Of a stretch of DNA of 64,000 nt, positions 49,314 to 55,937 are shown in pieces. Position 1 is the first letter of the stretch, and each line of letters starts with the position of its first letter. The position numbers and the translations under genes were made by a program. The notes beneath the pieces are model-generated. The model did no database searches, was not told the DNA's origin, and saw nothing but the letters and a program-made list of their open reading frames with translations. This stretch comes from a virus. The stretch covers positions 24,722-88,721 of the IMG/VR virus record IMGVR_UViG_3300009034_000010; one strand, 5' to 3'.

Positions 49314-49484
49314 TTATTCCTTTTTTAAAGTTTTCATCATAGATTGCACTTTTTCGATAAGGTCTCCTATCTCTTCCGCTCTATCAATTAACCTTCTTCT
49401 ATCATCCTTTTCTAACGTAGAGAAAGTAATATTAAAAGTGTCCTCTATTATATGGATAATTCTATCTCTACTAGGTATGTCCAC
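49314..49484 (-). CDS. 56-residue hypothetical protein (GTG start)
   Basis: MDIPSRDRIIHIIEDTFNITFSTLEKDD... from GTG at 49484 after AAGGAGTAAAAGACG. Helical; resembles its neighbours (short helices with ED-T-F/LEKDD pattern). Ends in -KKE at the next ribosome site. Confidence 0.6.
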   Translation of the reverse strand: MDIPSRDRIIHIIEDTFNITFSTLEKDDRRRLIDRAEEIGDLIEKVQSMMKTLKKE

Positions 49485-49490
49485 CGTCTT

Positions 49491-49799
49491 TTACTCCTTC
49501 AATTCTTTTATTTCTATATTTTTAACCTTCTTTCCTAAACATCCTATTTTCGGCCTTGAAGAAAAAGGAGGTAAAGTATTTATTCCTCCCTTCTTCACAC
49601 CTTCCGTTATCGGTATTATATCCTTGCAGCCTGTATGACGTTCAATTATCTCCAAAGCTAACCTTAAGCCTATGAGTACCCCAATATCAAGAGAGGTTTT
49701 GGAAGGATTCTTTACCTTCTCTGATGCATCATAGGCTTTTTGTTTGTCTTTTGTTGCTTGATCTATTGCTTGATAAATTTCTAAAAGGCTTTTTGTCAA
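49491..49799 (-). CDS. Hypothetical protein (TTG start)
   Basis: 102 residues from TTG at 49799, spaced correctly after AAGGAGTAAAAGACA. Helical N-terminal part (LLEIYQAIDQATKDKQKAYDASEKV), glycine/proline-rich end. Ends -LKE. Not recognised. Confidence 0.6.
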   Translation of the reverse strand: MTKSLLEIYQAIDQATKDKQKAYDASEKVKNPSKTSLDIGVLIGLRLALEIIERHTGCKDIIPITEGVKKGGINTLPPFSSRPKIGCLGKKVKNIEIKELKE

Positions 49800-49805
49800 T
49801 GTCTT

Positions 49806-49961
49806 TTACTCCTTTTTTGAACAAAGATAAGATAGAAGCCCTATTATATTCCCTACAATATAAGATACAATAGTTATTATATGAGGGTAACTAATTAAAG
49901 GTGACTGTATGAGGGCATATAATACACAAGTATTAATTCCCCAAAGAATTAAAAATAACAA
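49806..49961 (-). CDS. 51-residue membrane protein (TTG start)
   Basis: MLFLILWGINTCVLYALIQS...YIVGNIIGLLSYLCSKKE, almost entirely hydrophobic, two likely spans. TTG start after AAGGAGTAAAATATT. Ends -KKE. Possibly a small toxin-like or holin-like protein. Confidence 0.55.
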   Translation of the reverse strand: MLFLILWGINTCVLYALIQSPLISYPHIITIVSYIVGNIIGLLSYLCSKKE

Positions 49962-49965
49962 AATA

Positions 49966-50016
49966 TTTTACTCCTTTATAAGTTATGGCGTACCCTAAGC
50001 GGCTTTATTTTAACCC
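49966..50016 (-). repeat. ~50-bp direct repeat, copy 2
   Basis: Second copy of the repeat at 49012-49062; covers the 3' end of the 49976 gene and the ribosome site behind it. Confidence 0.7.
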
Positions 50017-50173
50017 TGGAAAAGCCTTTCATAGCTCTTTTCAATACCTTGTTACGCTCTTCCCTTTTCCGGTTTATATCCAACCTCTTAAAGCCGTCAA
50101 ACATGTTTTTCATATGGTAATTAATGGCTTCAAGCGCTTCCGGCCTTATCCTTATTATTCTTACTGTGTGCAT
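49976..50173 (-). CDS. 65-residue highly basic protein
   Basis: MHTVRIIRIRPEALEAINYHMKNMF...RVKIKPLRVRHNL, with many Arg/Lys. Probably nucleic-acid binding. Its 3' end is duplicated at 49012. Ribosome site weak, start overlapping the previous gene's end. Confidence 0.55.
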   Translation of the reverse strand: MHTVRIIRIRPEALEAINYHMKNMFDGFKRLDINRKREERNKVLKRAMKGFSRVKIKPLRVRHNL

Positions 50174-50520
50174 CTTTTAACGTTTATACCTTCTAACTTA
50201 TGGCCTACGAAACAATTCCTTGTATCAAAATTCTTGCATACAGATAATCCTACATTTAAAGTGACATAATCTTTGCTATACTCGATACCTGTTACCTCTC
50301 TCCATTTGTTAGGCATATAATAGCTATCATGATAAATTAGATCGCCTTCTTTCACTTCATTAAAAGCTATGCTTTCCGGTTTAGCGTCATGGCGGCAAGT
50401 GATACAATAAGGAGAAATGACCTTAATTAAAGGCTTTGTGATATCATTCATGACGTGTTGAGTAAAGAGAATTTTATGCGAAAACTTACCGCATTTCTTA
50501 CACTTAAGTTTATTTTTCAA
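50161..50520 (-). CDS. Zinc-finger protein (TTG start)
   Basis: 119 residues from TTG at 50520 with GGAGTAAAAGACC upstream. N-terminal KCKKCGKFS and YCITCRHD form a zinc ribbon; the rest is a beta domain (EGDLIYHDSYYMPNKWREVTGIEY). Overlaps the previous stop. Confidence 0.65.
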   Translation of the reverse strand: MKNKLKCKKCGKFSHKILFTQHVMNDITKPLIKVISPYCITCRHDAKPESIAFNEVKEGDLIYHDSYYMPNKWREVTGIEYSKDYVTLNVGLSVCKNFDTRNCFVGHKLEGINVKRCTQ

Positions 50521-50782
50521 GGTCTTTTACTCCTTTCTTACCTTCGAACATAGGAGTATTATAAGCCTTCCAAAAATCCCACTTCTCGTATAAGCAATAT
50601 TTATACCAAACAGTATCATCTAACAAGTTATCGTAGGGTTTTTGCTCTTTATAGGAAAGCCAGACATACTCGCCCCTCTTCCAAAATTGAATAAGTGCGA
50701 CCTTACCCCTATAGTTAGTTATTACTTTACCCCCTAAGAAAAGGGCTATAAATAATAACCGTGTTGATACAATGTTTTTCAT
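50510..50782 (-). CDS. Hypothetical protein with N-terminal hydrophobic segment
   Basis: 90 residues. MKNIVSTRLLFIALFLGGKVITN looks like a signal peptide or anchor; the remainder is aromatic (FWKRGEYVWLSYKEQKPY). AAAGG ribosome site. May be exported or inner-membrane. Confidence 0.6.
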   Translation of the reverse strand: MKNIVSTRLLFIALFLGGKVITNYRGKVALIQFWKRGEYVWLSYKEQKPYDNLLDDTVWYKYCLYEKWDFWKAYNTPMFEGKKGVKDLEK

Positions 50783-50794
50783 ATTTTACCTTTC

Positions 50795-50851
50795 TTAATT
50801 GAACGAGCGAGCGAACAAAACTCTTATTTGCTCTTTTAAATTCGGTGACAT
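50795..50851 (-). CDS. Possible 18-residue peptide
   Basis: MSPNLKEQIRVLFARSFN, with AAGGA nine bases upstream. Too short to be sure; listed because the 94-base gap between its neighbours is otherwise empty. Confidence 0.25.
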   Translation of the reverse strand: MSPNLKEQIRVLFARSFN

Positions 50852-50875
50852 GCTTTTTAATCCTTCGATTTGCTC

Positions 50876-51022
50876 TTAGTTAAGAAGGTCTGAACTTATG
50901 AAGTACTCTAAACCGTCCTCTCTTTTTGCATAAACTCCGTTTGTTGTGTAAGCTTTTTTGTAGCTATGAGCTTTTTTAGTTTCTGTTTTTGCAAATCCGA
51001 AAAAGTTTAAAAGTGCTTTCAT
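50876..51022 (-). CDS. 48-residue basic protein
   Basis: MKALLNFFGFAKTETKKAHSYKK... from the ATG after AAGGAGTAAGAAA; the longer frame upstream runs through the promoter. First gene behind the promoter at 51085. Confidence 0.6.
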   Translation of the reverse strand: MKALLNFFGFAKTETKKAHSYKKAYTTNGVYAKREDGLEYFISSDLLN

Positions 51023-51056
51023 TTTCTTACTCCTTGTGTTATCCCCTATTATCTTA

Positions 51057-51085
51057 AGTATACCAAAATTAGAGGGATTTGTCAA
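51057..51085 (-). promoter_or_regulatory. ACTTGACAA-type promoter, leftward
   Basis: Minus strand TTGACA (51085-51080), 17-bp spacer, TATACT (51062-51057), within TTACTTGACAAAT. Drives the 51022-48262 gene string. Confidence 0.78.
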
Positions 51086-51117
51086 GTAAAAAATGCACTT
51101 TTTCTTAACTTTTTTAC

Positions 51118-51426
51118 TTATTTCTTTACGTGAAAAGCCTTTCTTGTTTGGTCACAATTCAAGAACCATGGATCAATATTGGTTTGCTCTTGACTCCATA
51201 ACCGCTCTTCATTTGTACAACAATGGTCTATACCGGGAGTTTTCGCCTCTCCTTTTAGTTGGGCTTTAGTAAGGTAATTAAAGCCGTTATACGCTCCATG
51301 GTCGTGTAAAATGCTTTCGACAAGAAAGGCTATCCCCTCCCTTTCTTTTTTAATTTCGTCCACACTTGCAGCAAGTATATGATTTGCTTTTGCTATTAAA
51401 TCAACGATTCTGACTGTCTTTCTCAT
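51118..51426 (-). CDS. Hypothetical protein
   Basis: 102 residues (MRKTVRIVDLIAKANHILAAS). Helical first half, then HCCTNEERLW and NCDQTRKAF. Not recognised. Lies just before the promoter at 51085. Confidence 0.6.
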   Translation of the reverse strand: MRKTVRIVDLIAKANHILAASVDEIKKEREGIAFLVESILHDHGAYNGFNYLTKAQLKGEAKTPGIDHCCTNEERLWSQEQTNIDPWFLNCDQTRKAFHVKK

Positions 51427-51429
51427 AAT

Positions 51430-51771
51430 TCATTCACTCCTTTTCCGTTCCTTTAACATAACTAAAAGCTCTTTATGCGTAGGAGCAAGTAAAAAGCTCG
51501 TCACTTGCTCAAAACCGCACTCATAAACCAAACTAGGAATGCTATAATACTGGAATAAATGCTTAACATTTTGCAGATATCTACCCCATGATCTATTGTT
51601 AACACTCATTCTTTCATTAGTAAGGTTGATAATTACGCATATAAAAGCATGTTCCATATTAGACTTTTTATAATTAAGACGTGGTGTAAGGCTATTTTCA
51701 CTCATTATCATAGCCTGACTAAATGAGTTCATATAAAGCCTACACCATGAAAACGGGCGTTTCGTTAACAT
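51430..51771 (-). CDS. Hypothetical protein
   Basis: 113 residues (MLTKRPFSWCRLYMNSFSQAMI). Basic/aromatic with an even charge pattern; AAGGAG ribosome site. Not recognised. Confidence 0.6.
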   Translation of the reverse strand: MLTKRPFSWCRLYMNSFSQAMIMSENSLTPRLNYKKSNMEHAFICVIINLTNERMSVNNRSWGRYLQNVKHLFQYYSIPSLVYECGFEQVTSFLLAPTHKELLVMLKERKRSE

Positions 51772-51792
51772 AGCTCATTTACTCCTTTTTAA

Positions 51793-51936
51793 TCATGTGA
51801 TAAATTCACTGCAATTGCTGCACGGTTTTGTCTCATCCTCACAAACGAGCCTAAAGCAAGTATGGTGCTGGTAGAACTCAGATACAACTCTCTCCTTTTC
51901 AATATCCGGCAATAACTTGAACGTCTTTACTGCCAT
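51793..51936 (-). CDS. 47-residue protein with cysteine pair
   Basis: MAVKTFKLLPDIEKERVVSEF...HHTCFRLVCEDETKPCSNCSEFIT: H/C-rich, one zinc site likely. AAGGAGTAAAAGACC then ATG, the commonest initiation module of this region. Confidence 0.58.
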   Translation of the reverse strand: MAVKTFKLLPDIEKERVVSEFYQHHTCFRLVCEDETKPCSNCSEFIT

Positions 51937-51942
51937 GGTCTT

Positions 51943-52095
51943 TTACTCCTTATCGAATAAAGCTCTTATTCTCGCTATACATAAACGTTTTTCAGTACGC
52001 ACTGTAGAAGAGTTTTCAAGCTCTCCGTTTTCAATTGAAATTATTCCGTTTATGAATTTATCTAACTCCCTGCTTAGTGTCTTATTTATATCCAC
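51943..52095 (-). CDS. 50-residue hypothetical protein (GTG start)
   Basis: MDINKTLSRELDKFINGIIS... from GTG at 52095 after AAAGGAGTAAAGATC. Helical. Ends -DKE exactly on the next gene's AAGGAGTAA. Confidence 0.58.
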   Translation of the reverse strand: MDINKTLSRELDKFINGIISIENGELENSSTVRTEKRLCIARIRALFDKE

Positions 52096-52111
52096 GATCT
52101 TTACTCCTTTT

Positions 52112-52303
52112 TTAGTATAAACGAGACTCTTTAAACTCCTTTAAATTCGGTTTTGCTTGCCTTGCTTTACAGCTTAAAACATAATTGTTTACGATAACTT
52201 TCACCGATTCAGTATCATGAGTCATTAACTCTAATTCTTCTTTTTCATCCTCCGTAAGCTGATTTAGAATAACTCTCACCTCTTTGAGGTCTTGCGTTGT
52301 CAT
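52112..52303 (-). CDS. 63-residue helical protein
   Basis: MTTQDLKEVRVILNQLTEDEKEELELMT... Start chosen at 52303 because AAGGAGCAAAAGCC precedes it; an upstream in-frame ATG at 52360 (AAAGGAACTGG) would add 19 basic residues. Not recognised. Confidence 0.58.
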   Translation of the reverse strand: MTTQDLKEVRVILNQLTEDEKEELELMTHDTESVKVIVNNYVLSCKARQAKPNLKEFKESRLY

Positions 52304-52346
52304 GGCTTTTGCTCCTTGTGTTTTGGCGGCTTTAAGTTCCTTAACC

Positions 52347-52487
52347 TTAGAAGTTTTCATCCAGTTCCTTTAAGAGTTCGTCTGCTTCTTTTTCTGTAAG
52401 GTCATTCTCGTTGAATTTTGCGTAATCAGTGTGGAAGAAGGTGTACTCTGTAGTGAGGGTTTTTAGTATTTTGGTTAAGGTTTTCAT
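52347..52487 (-). CDS. 46-residue protein, first gene behind a sigma54-like promoter
   Basis: MKTLTKILKTLTTEYTFFHTDY..., acidic C-terminus (DLTEKEADELLKELDENF). AAGGAG ribosome site 32 bases into the predicted transcript from 52519. Function unknown. Confidence 0.6.
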   Translation of the reverse strand: MKTLTKILKTLTTEYTFFHTDYAKFNENDLTEKEADELLKELDENF

Positions 52488-52529
52488 TGTTTTCTAGCTC
52501 CTTGTTTTTGTGTTCTTACTCTTATATAT

Positions 52530-52545
52530 AGCAAGTCCCGTGCCA
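52530..52545 (-). promoter_or_regulatory. Perfect sigma54 (RpoN) promoter
   Basis: Minus strand TGGCACGGGACTTGCT: identical to the TGGCACG-N4-TTGCW consensus, preceded by the favoured T and followed by A/T. Predicted start near 52519, 32 bases before the first ATG. Inverted TGACA repeats lie 87-153 bp upstream of the -12 element. Confidence 0.72.
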
Positions 52546-52617
52546 AACAAAAAGCTAATAAAAACAATGAGTTAGAATTGAGGAGGGATAGAAAGTGACA
52601 CAATACGTCATAACTAG

Positions 52618-52684
52618 TGACAATTATTGACACTACCCGTCCCTTTATTTATGCAGGTTTACAAAGAGGTGTCAATAATTGTCA
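52618..52684 (-). promoter_or_regulatory. Candidate enhancer: 16-bp inverted repeat with TGACA half-sites
   Basis: TGACAATTATTGACAC (52618-52633) and its exact complement (52669-52684) lie 35 bp apart; a further TTGACA-N5-TGTCAA palindrome is at 52691-52707. Position and symmetry fit binding sites of a sigma54 activator. Confidence 0.6.
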
Positions 52685-52703
52685 AAGATGTTGACAAAAT
52701 ATG

Positions 52704-53030
52704 TCAATTTTTAGCATGGAGGAAGGCAAGAGTGTAACACCATATAACGGCGTAACGAGTGTCGGAAACAACTTCATACAATCTTTGCACAAAATTTTCA
52801 GTTTTTAAAAGTGGGTTATAGTCTGCTTTATACCAGTCAAGCATACGATTATAAACCGTTTCATTTATCATGCTTTTTGCTTCTTCAGTCTCCCTTTTGA
52901 CTATTCCGCCCACTTTTAAACGATCAAGCTCTTGCTTATATTCATTATAATGAGCAGCTAAATAATGAGCCTGATTAACGTCTCGTTTAATCTCTTGCTC
53001 AAATTTGACATGATAACGGTAAGCGTCCAT
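52704..53030 (-). CDS. Hypothetical protein
   Basis: 108 residues (MDAYRYHVKFEQEIKRDVNQAHY), highly helical, aromatic end (VIWCYTLAFLHAKN). GAGGAG ribosome site. Its 3' end overlaps the outermost TTGACA-N5-TGTCAA palindrome of the enhancer region. Confidence 0.6.
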   Translation of the reverse strand: MDAYRYHVKFEQEIKRDVNQAHYLAAHYNEYKQELDRLKVGGIVKRETEEAKSMINETVYNRMLDWYKADYNPLLKTENFVQRLYEVVSDTRYAVIWCYTLAFLHAKN

Positions 53031-53053
53031 AATAGGTTTACTCCTCTGTTACA

Positions 53054-53233
53054 TTAAGCAGTCGGCAAACTGCTATAAAAGCTCTGTATTTGCTTGCTCG
53101 CTCTTAAGATATTCTTGTCAATTTTCTTAAGACGATCCTTATTTTTAGTTTGCTGTCTCAATTTATATAGGTTATCTTCTGCCGCTTCAAGGTCGGCAAT
53201 GCAGACAGGCGTAAAAACATGTATTTCATCCAT
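53054..53233 (-). CDS. 59-residue hypothetical protein
   Basis: MDEIHVFTPVCIADLEAAEDN...QQTKNKDRLKKIDKNILRAS: N-terminal strand, then basic helix. AAGGAGTAAACAAGTT ribosome site. Not recognised. Confidence 0.58.
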   Translation of the reverse strand: MDEIHVFTPVCIADLEAAEDNLYKLRQQTKNKDRLKKIDKNILRASKQIQSFYSSLPTA

Positions 53234-53247
53234 AACTTGTTTACTCC

Positions 53248-53472
53248 TTAAACTAATTTGTCAAGCTCATAATGGTTATATGGCACCTCTTGAAAATGCC
53301 CGTACATTTCGTTAACTTCTCCGTCTATCAATTCAACAAAAAGTAAACCATACTCATTATTATCAATTTCAAACATATCATTTAAATAGGCGGCAATGTC
53401 TTGAGAGTTAGTTATTAAAATAAACTCTCTCCCCTCTCTTTCTTCAATCTCTGCTAGTTCTGCAATAGTCAC
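53248..53472 (-). CDS. Acidic hypothetical protein
   Basis: 74 residues, strongly acidic (LAEIEEREGREFILITN...MFEIDNNEYGLLFVELIDGEVNEM). Resembles ArdA-like or other DNA-mimic antirestriction proteins in composition and in the EIEEREGREF and ELIDGEVNEM style, but it is too short for a firm call. Confidence 0.5.
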   Translation of the reverse strand: MTIAELAEIEEREGREFILITNSQDIAAYLNDMFEIDNNEYGLLFVELIDGEVNEMYGHFQEVPYNHYELDKLV

Positions 53473-53475
53473 TTT

Positions 53476-53766
53476 TTACTCCTCTTCTATCTGGTATCCG
53501 ATCTCTTTGCTACAATGGGCACAACTAGCATTTTCAACTTGACAATCGGTTATTATTCCAACTATCTCCCATTGTTGATCGCCTCCATTTTTTGCGGCAG
53601 AAAACATTTCCTTGTAATTTTCTTTTACACAATCTGAACATATCAAACCACCGTCTTGAGTCATGGCGCAGTGCTCGTATAGTCCAGGAAAGGAAAGCGG
53701 ATACATTACAATGAAACGTAACATATCAAGCGGTTTTCTTGTGTCAAGCTTTCTTTCTTTATGCAT
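53476..53766 (-). CDS. Zinc-binding protein
   Basis: 96 residues: HCAMTQDGGLICSDCVKENY and SCAHCSKEIGY carry two CxxC pairs with a typical treble-clef spacing. N-terminus basic. GGAG ribosome site. Function unknown. Confidence 0.6.
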   Translation of the reverse strand: MHKERKLDTRKPLDMLRFIVMYPLSFPGLYEHCAMTQDGGLICSDCVKENYKEMFSAAKNGGDQQWEIVGIITDCQVENASCAHCSKEIGYQIEEE

Positions 53767-53796
53767 AATTTTACTCCTTTACTCCTAAAAATTGAG

Positions 53797-53907
53797 GGGA
53801 GCGGATAAACATACAAAAACCGCTCCCTCTCATGTGGGGAAACGAGCCCGGAGTAAAAGCCGTTTCCCCTCTTTTGCGGAAAGGGAAGGAGTAACAAACC
53901 TTTCCGC
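53797..53907 (-). other. Array of three GC-rich hairpins
   Basis: GGGAGCGG/CCGCTCCC (53797-53827), GGGGAAACG/CGTTTCCCC (53836-53869) and GCGGAAAGG/CCTTTCCGC (53876-53907) follow one another. On the minus strand the last one is followed by CTCAATTTTT, a terminator-like tail. Overlapping small frames (to 62 codons) seem secondary. Confidence 0.6.
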
Positions 53908-53921
53908 CGCCATTAGTATTA

Positions 53922-54416
53922 TTAAAGATGTTTCCAAGTTTTATAAGTCTTAATATCACTTACAGTTGCTTGAGATATCTCAAATATCTTCATTAATTCT
54001 TTACAAGATAAATCACTATTTCTTATTTGTAATACATTTTCCTTAGTCAACTTTGCTTTTCCGTTTTTTTCTCCGTTGTTACTCCTATTTAAGCCAATAT
54101 CAAAAGCATGCTTATTATTTTCTGAATAGGTACACCATTCAAGATTATTAACACAGTTATCTATTTTAACCCCGTTCTTATGATTTACACAAGATTTATT
54201 ATATTCATTTAGTATAAAATGATCTGCTACAAGTCTATGAATTCTGAACGTTTTTCCCTTATTATCTTTCCACAAACTTACAATAAGATAACCTCTACCG
54301 TTCAGCCCATGTTTAAGAATTTTAACTTTTTGTTTCGCAATATTTATTACTCTTCCAAAACTACTTATTTTATATAAACCTTCGTAGTTTCTTATACTTT
54401 TCCAAATTTCTTGCAT
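53922..54416 (-). CDS. HNH homing endonuclease
   Basis: 164 residues: NUMOD4 (EIWKSIRNYEGLYKISSFGRV), HNH core (IHRLVADHFILNEYNKSCVNHKNGVK) and HTH (LSCKELMKIFEISQATVSDIKT). Intact. Inserted amid the small-gene region, followed by the three-hairpin array. Confidence 0.88.
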   Translation of the reverse strand: MQEIWKSIRNYEGLYKISSFGRVINIAKQKVKILKHGLNGRGYLIVSLWKDNKGKTFRIHRLVADHFILNEYNKSCVNHKNGVKIDNCVNNLEWCTYSENNKHAFDIGLNRSNNGEKNGKAKLTKENVLQIRNSDLSCKELMKIFEISQATVSDIKTYKTWKHL

Positions 54417-54468
54417 AATTTATGCCGTTCGTTAATCCTCTTTTATGGTGCCGTCTGGTTGTACCTTT

Positions 54469-54648
54469 TCAAATCCACAAAAGGGGAGTATACCAGTCAA
54501 TACCGTTTTCTAAGCACTTTCTGGCAAGTCTTATAATATCGTCTTGTTTATCCTCCGATAATGCGTCAAAATCGATATCTTTTTCTTGCTTAAGTACCAT
54601 TTTAACATCGTCAACACAAATACTGTAAAGTATCTTATTTCCATCCAT
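54469..54648 (-). CDS. 59-residue hypothetical protein, possibly truncated
   Basis: MDGNKILYSICVDDVKMVLKQEKDIDFDAL... AAGGAG ribosome site. The frame ends ...TPLLWI, but removing one C from the CCCC run near 54488 would continue TPFCGFEKVQPDGTIKED, a more natural ending, so a one-base indel is possible. Confidence 0.55.
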   Translation of the reverse strand: MDGNKILYSICVDDVKMVLKQEKDIDFDALSEDKQDDIIRLARKCLENGIDWYTPLLWI

Positions 54649-54661
54649 AAGTTTTTACTCC

Positions 54662-54778
54662 TTATCTTCTATATTTCCAAATAAAAACACCTCTTAGCAA
54701 TCCTACGCCTACAGGAACGCATACTAAAACTGATAATGCTATCATTATGCAATTACTTAAGAGGTTTACTTGATACAT
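54662..54778 (-). CDS. 38-residue membrane protein
   Basis: MYQVNLLSNCIMIALSVLVCVPVGVGLLRGV... one or two short hydrophobic spans. AAGGAGTAAAGAC ribosome site; first gene behind the promoter at 54845. Confidence 0.55.
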   Translation of the reverse strand: MYQVNLLSNCIMIALSVLVCVPVGVGLLRGVFIWKYRR

Positions 54779-54817
54779 GTCTTTACTCCTTGATTGTTTA
54801 CTCCCTAACTATTTTAA

Positions 54818-54845
54818 AGTATAGCGTGAATTCAAGATTTGTCAA
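54818..54845 (-). promoter_or_regulatory. ACTTGACAA-type promoter overlapping a stop codon
   Basis: Minus strand TTGACA (54845-54840), 16-bp spacer, TATACT (54823-54818). The TGA of the KTSC gene (54844-54842) lies inside TTGACA. Confidence 0.78.
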
Positions 54846-55285
54846 GTAGTTTTTTCACTTTTTTTAATAAATTTTTTAAGTCGAAAAGTACCCTCTTTTT
54901 TATATGAAAAACCCGGTTTACGAATAAAGAAATTAAAGTATCTCCCTTTACTCTTGGCTCTGAGAAAGTTAACCGCTATTTGTTGAGGTACTCCCTCATA
55001 GCTGTAAACGTCATTTGTGTTGAAAGCAACATAGAGAAGTCCACCCCGAAAACCAACGGCTTTTATATTGCTTGATTTTACGCTTAAAAGCGGTATACTC
55101 CCCGTTTTAATATTTAAAGCTGAAATATTTTCAGTTACTATAAAAGACTTTTTTTGTTTCATAAGTTTTATAGTCCTTTCCTTACTGCAATAACGCTTAG
55201 TAAAAGTTTCCAAGTCAGATAATAACCTTTTTGTCTCTTCCTTTTCACGTTCTTTGATTTCGGGAAAGAACCAATTTATTAACAT
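54842..55285 (-). CDS. KTSC-domain protein
   Basis: 147 residues. The C-terminal half is a KTSC domain: SSNIKAVGFRGGLLYVAFNTNDVYSYEGVPQQ...KSKGRYFNFFIRKPG, where homologues have SSNIxxVGYD...LxVxFxxGxxYxYxxVP and SKGxYFNxxIR. The domain is widespread in phages and bacteria with no proven activity. The N-terminal 70 residues are basic and helical. Confidence 0.78.
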   Translation of the reverse strand: MLINWFFPEIKEREKEETKRLLSDLETFTKRYCSKERTIKLMKQKKSFIVTENISALNIKTGSIPLLSVKSSNIKAVGFRGGLLYVAFNTNDVYSYEGVPQQIAVNFLRAKSKGRYFNFFIRKPGFSYKKEGTFRLKKFIKKSEKTT

Positions 55286-55323
55286 GACTCACTCCAATAC
55301 TTTAGTTTCACTCTTTAATTATA

Positions 55324-55351
55324 AGTATATCGTGATATCTGAGTTTGTCAA
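55324..55351 (-). promoter_or_regulatory. ACTTGACAA-type promoter of the KTSC gene
   Basis: Minus strand TTGACA (55351-55346), 16-bp spacer, TATACT (55329-55324); seven bases after the preceding gene's stop. GGAGTGAGTC ribosome site before the ATG at 55285. Confidence 0.78.
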
Positions 55352-55357
55352 GTAATT

Positions 55358-55606
55358 TTATAAATAATCCTTAAAATTAACGGTATTTTCTTCTGTTATA
55401 GAATACTCGTAATATTCGCTCGTTGTGACAGCATACCGATATTTTTTATTCTCAAGCACTCTCACAGGCTTGAAAGTAAAGCCTTCTTTCTCCTTCTGTT
55501 TTACTCTTAAAAGCGTAGATAACGAGCGGATTAATATCTCCTTATCAAAAGAATAATCCATTAAATTATAACGATCATCAAGTCCCTTTTCCATCAAAAA
55601 ATACAT
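55358..55606 (-). CDS. Hypothetical protein
   Basis: 82 residues (MYFLMEKGLDDRYNLMDYSFDKE), mixed charge, aromatic C-terminus (YRYAVTTSEYYEYSITEEN). AAGGAG lies 13 bases before the ATG, a little far; an internal start is possible. Confidence 0.55.
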   Translation of the reverse strand: MYFLMEKGLDDRYNLMDYSFDKEILIRSLSTLLRVKQKEKEGFTFKPVRVLENKKYRYAVTTSEYYEYSITEENTVNFKDYL

Positions 55607-55623
55607 TATTCTGCTTTTACTCC

Positions 55624-55770
55624 TTAATAATTATTTTCGTATTCCTCCCCAAATGTTTCTTGATACAATCTTTTAAACTCAAGATGGTATATAACCTCTG
55701 AATTTGAAACATAATCTTTGATATAGCTCTTATGCCGCCCTGTGGTAACACTCCATTTATGATCGCTTAT
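55624..55770 (-). CDS. 48-residue protein apparently starting on ATA
   Basis: In-frame sequence SDHKWSVTTGRHKSYIKDYVSNSEVIYHLEFKRLYQETFGEEYENNY looks coding. No ATG, GTG or TTG is available at its 5' end; AAGGAG followed seven bases later by ATA (55770-55768) overlaps the upstream TAA like the usual ATGA junctions. Either a rare ATA start or a base error (ATA for ATG). Confidence 0.45.
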   Translation of the reverse strand: MSDHKWSVTTGRHKSYIKDYVSNSEVIYHLEFKRLYQETFGEEYENNY

Positions 55771-55898
55771 AACTTCACTCCTTCATGGTCAAAGGCTATA
55801 ACGGTATTATAGCTCATATAACGAGTGCCTTTAGTATCTGAGACAACCTGACATGGGGCGGCCTTACCAGACGGACTACAATTTTCTACGTTTAACAT
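55767..55898 (-). CDS. 43-residue hypothetical protein
   Basis: MLNVENCSPSGKAAPCQVVSD...MSYNTVIAFDHEGVKL; AAGGAAGTGTTAAC ribosome module shared with the next upstream gene. Not recognised. Confidence 0.55.
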   Translation of the reverse strand: MLNVENCSPSGKAAPCQVVSDTKGTRYMSYNTVIAFDHEGVKL

Positions 55899-55937
55899 GT
55901 TAACACTTCCTTTTGTTTAATGTTTGATGTTATTGGT

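Noticed and set aside
53706-53959. Overlapping 62-63 codon minus-strand frames around the triple hairpin
   Set aside because: They share sequence with strong hairpins and lack good starts; a structural RNA explanation fits better.
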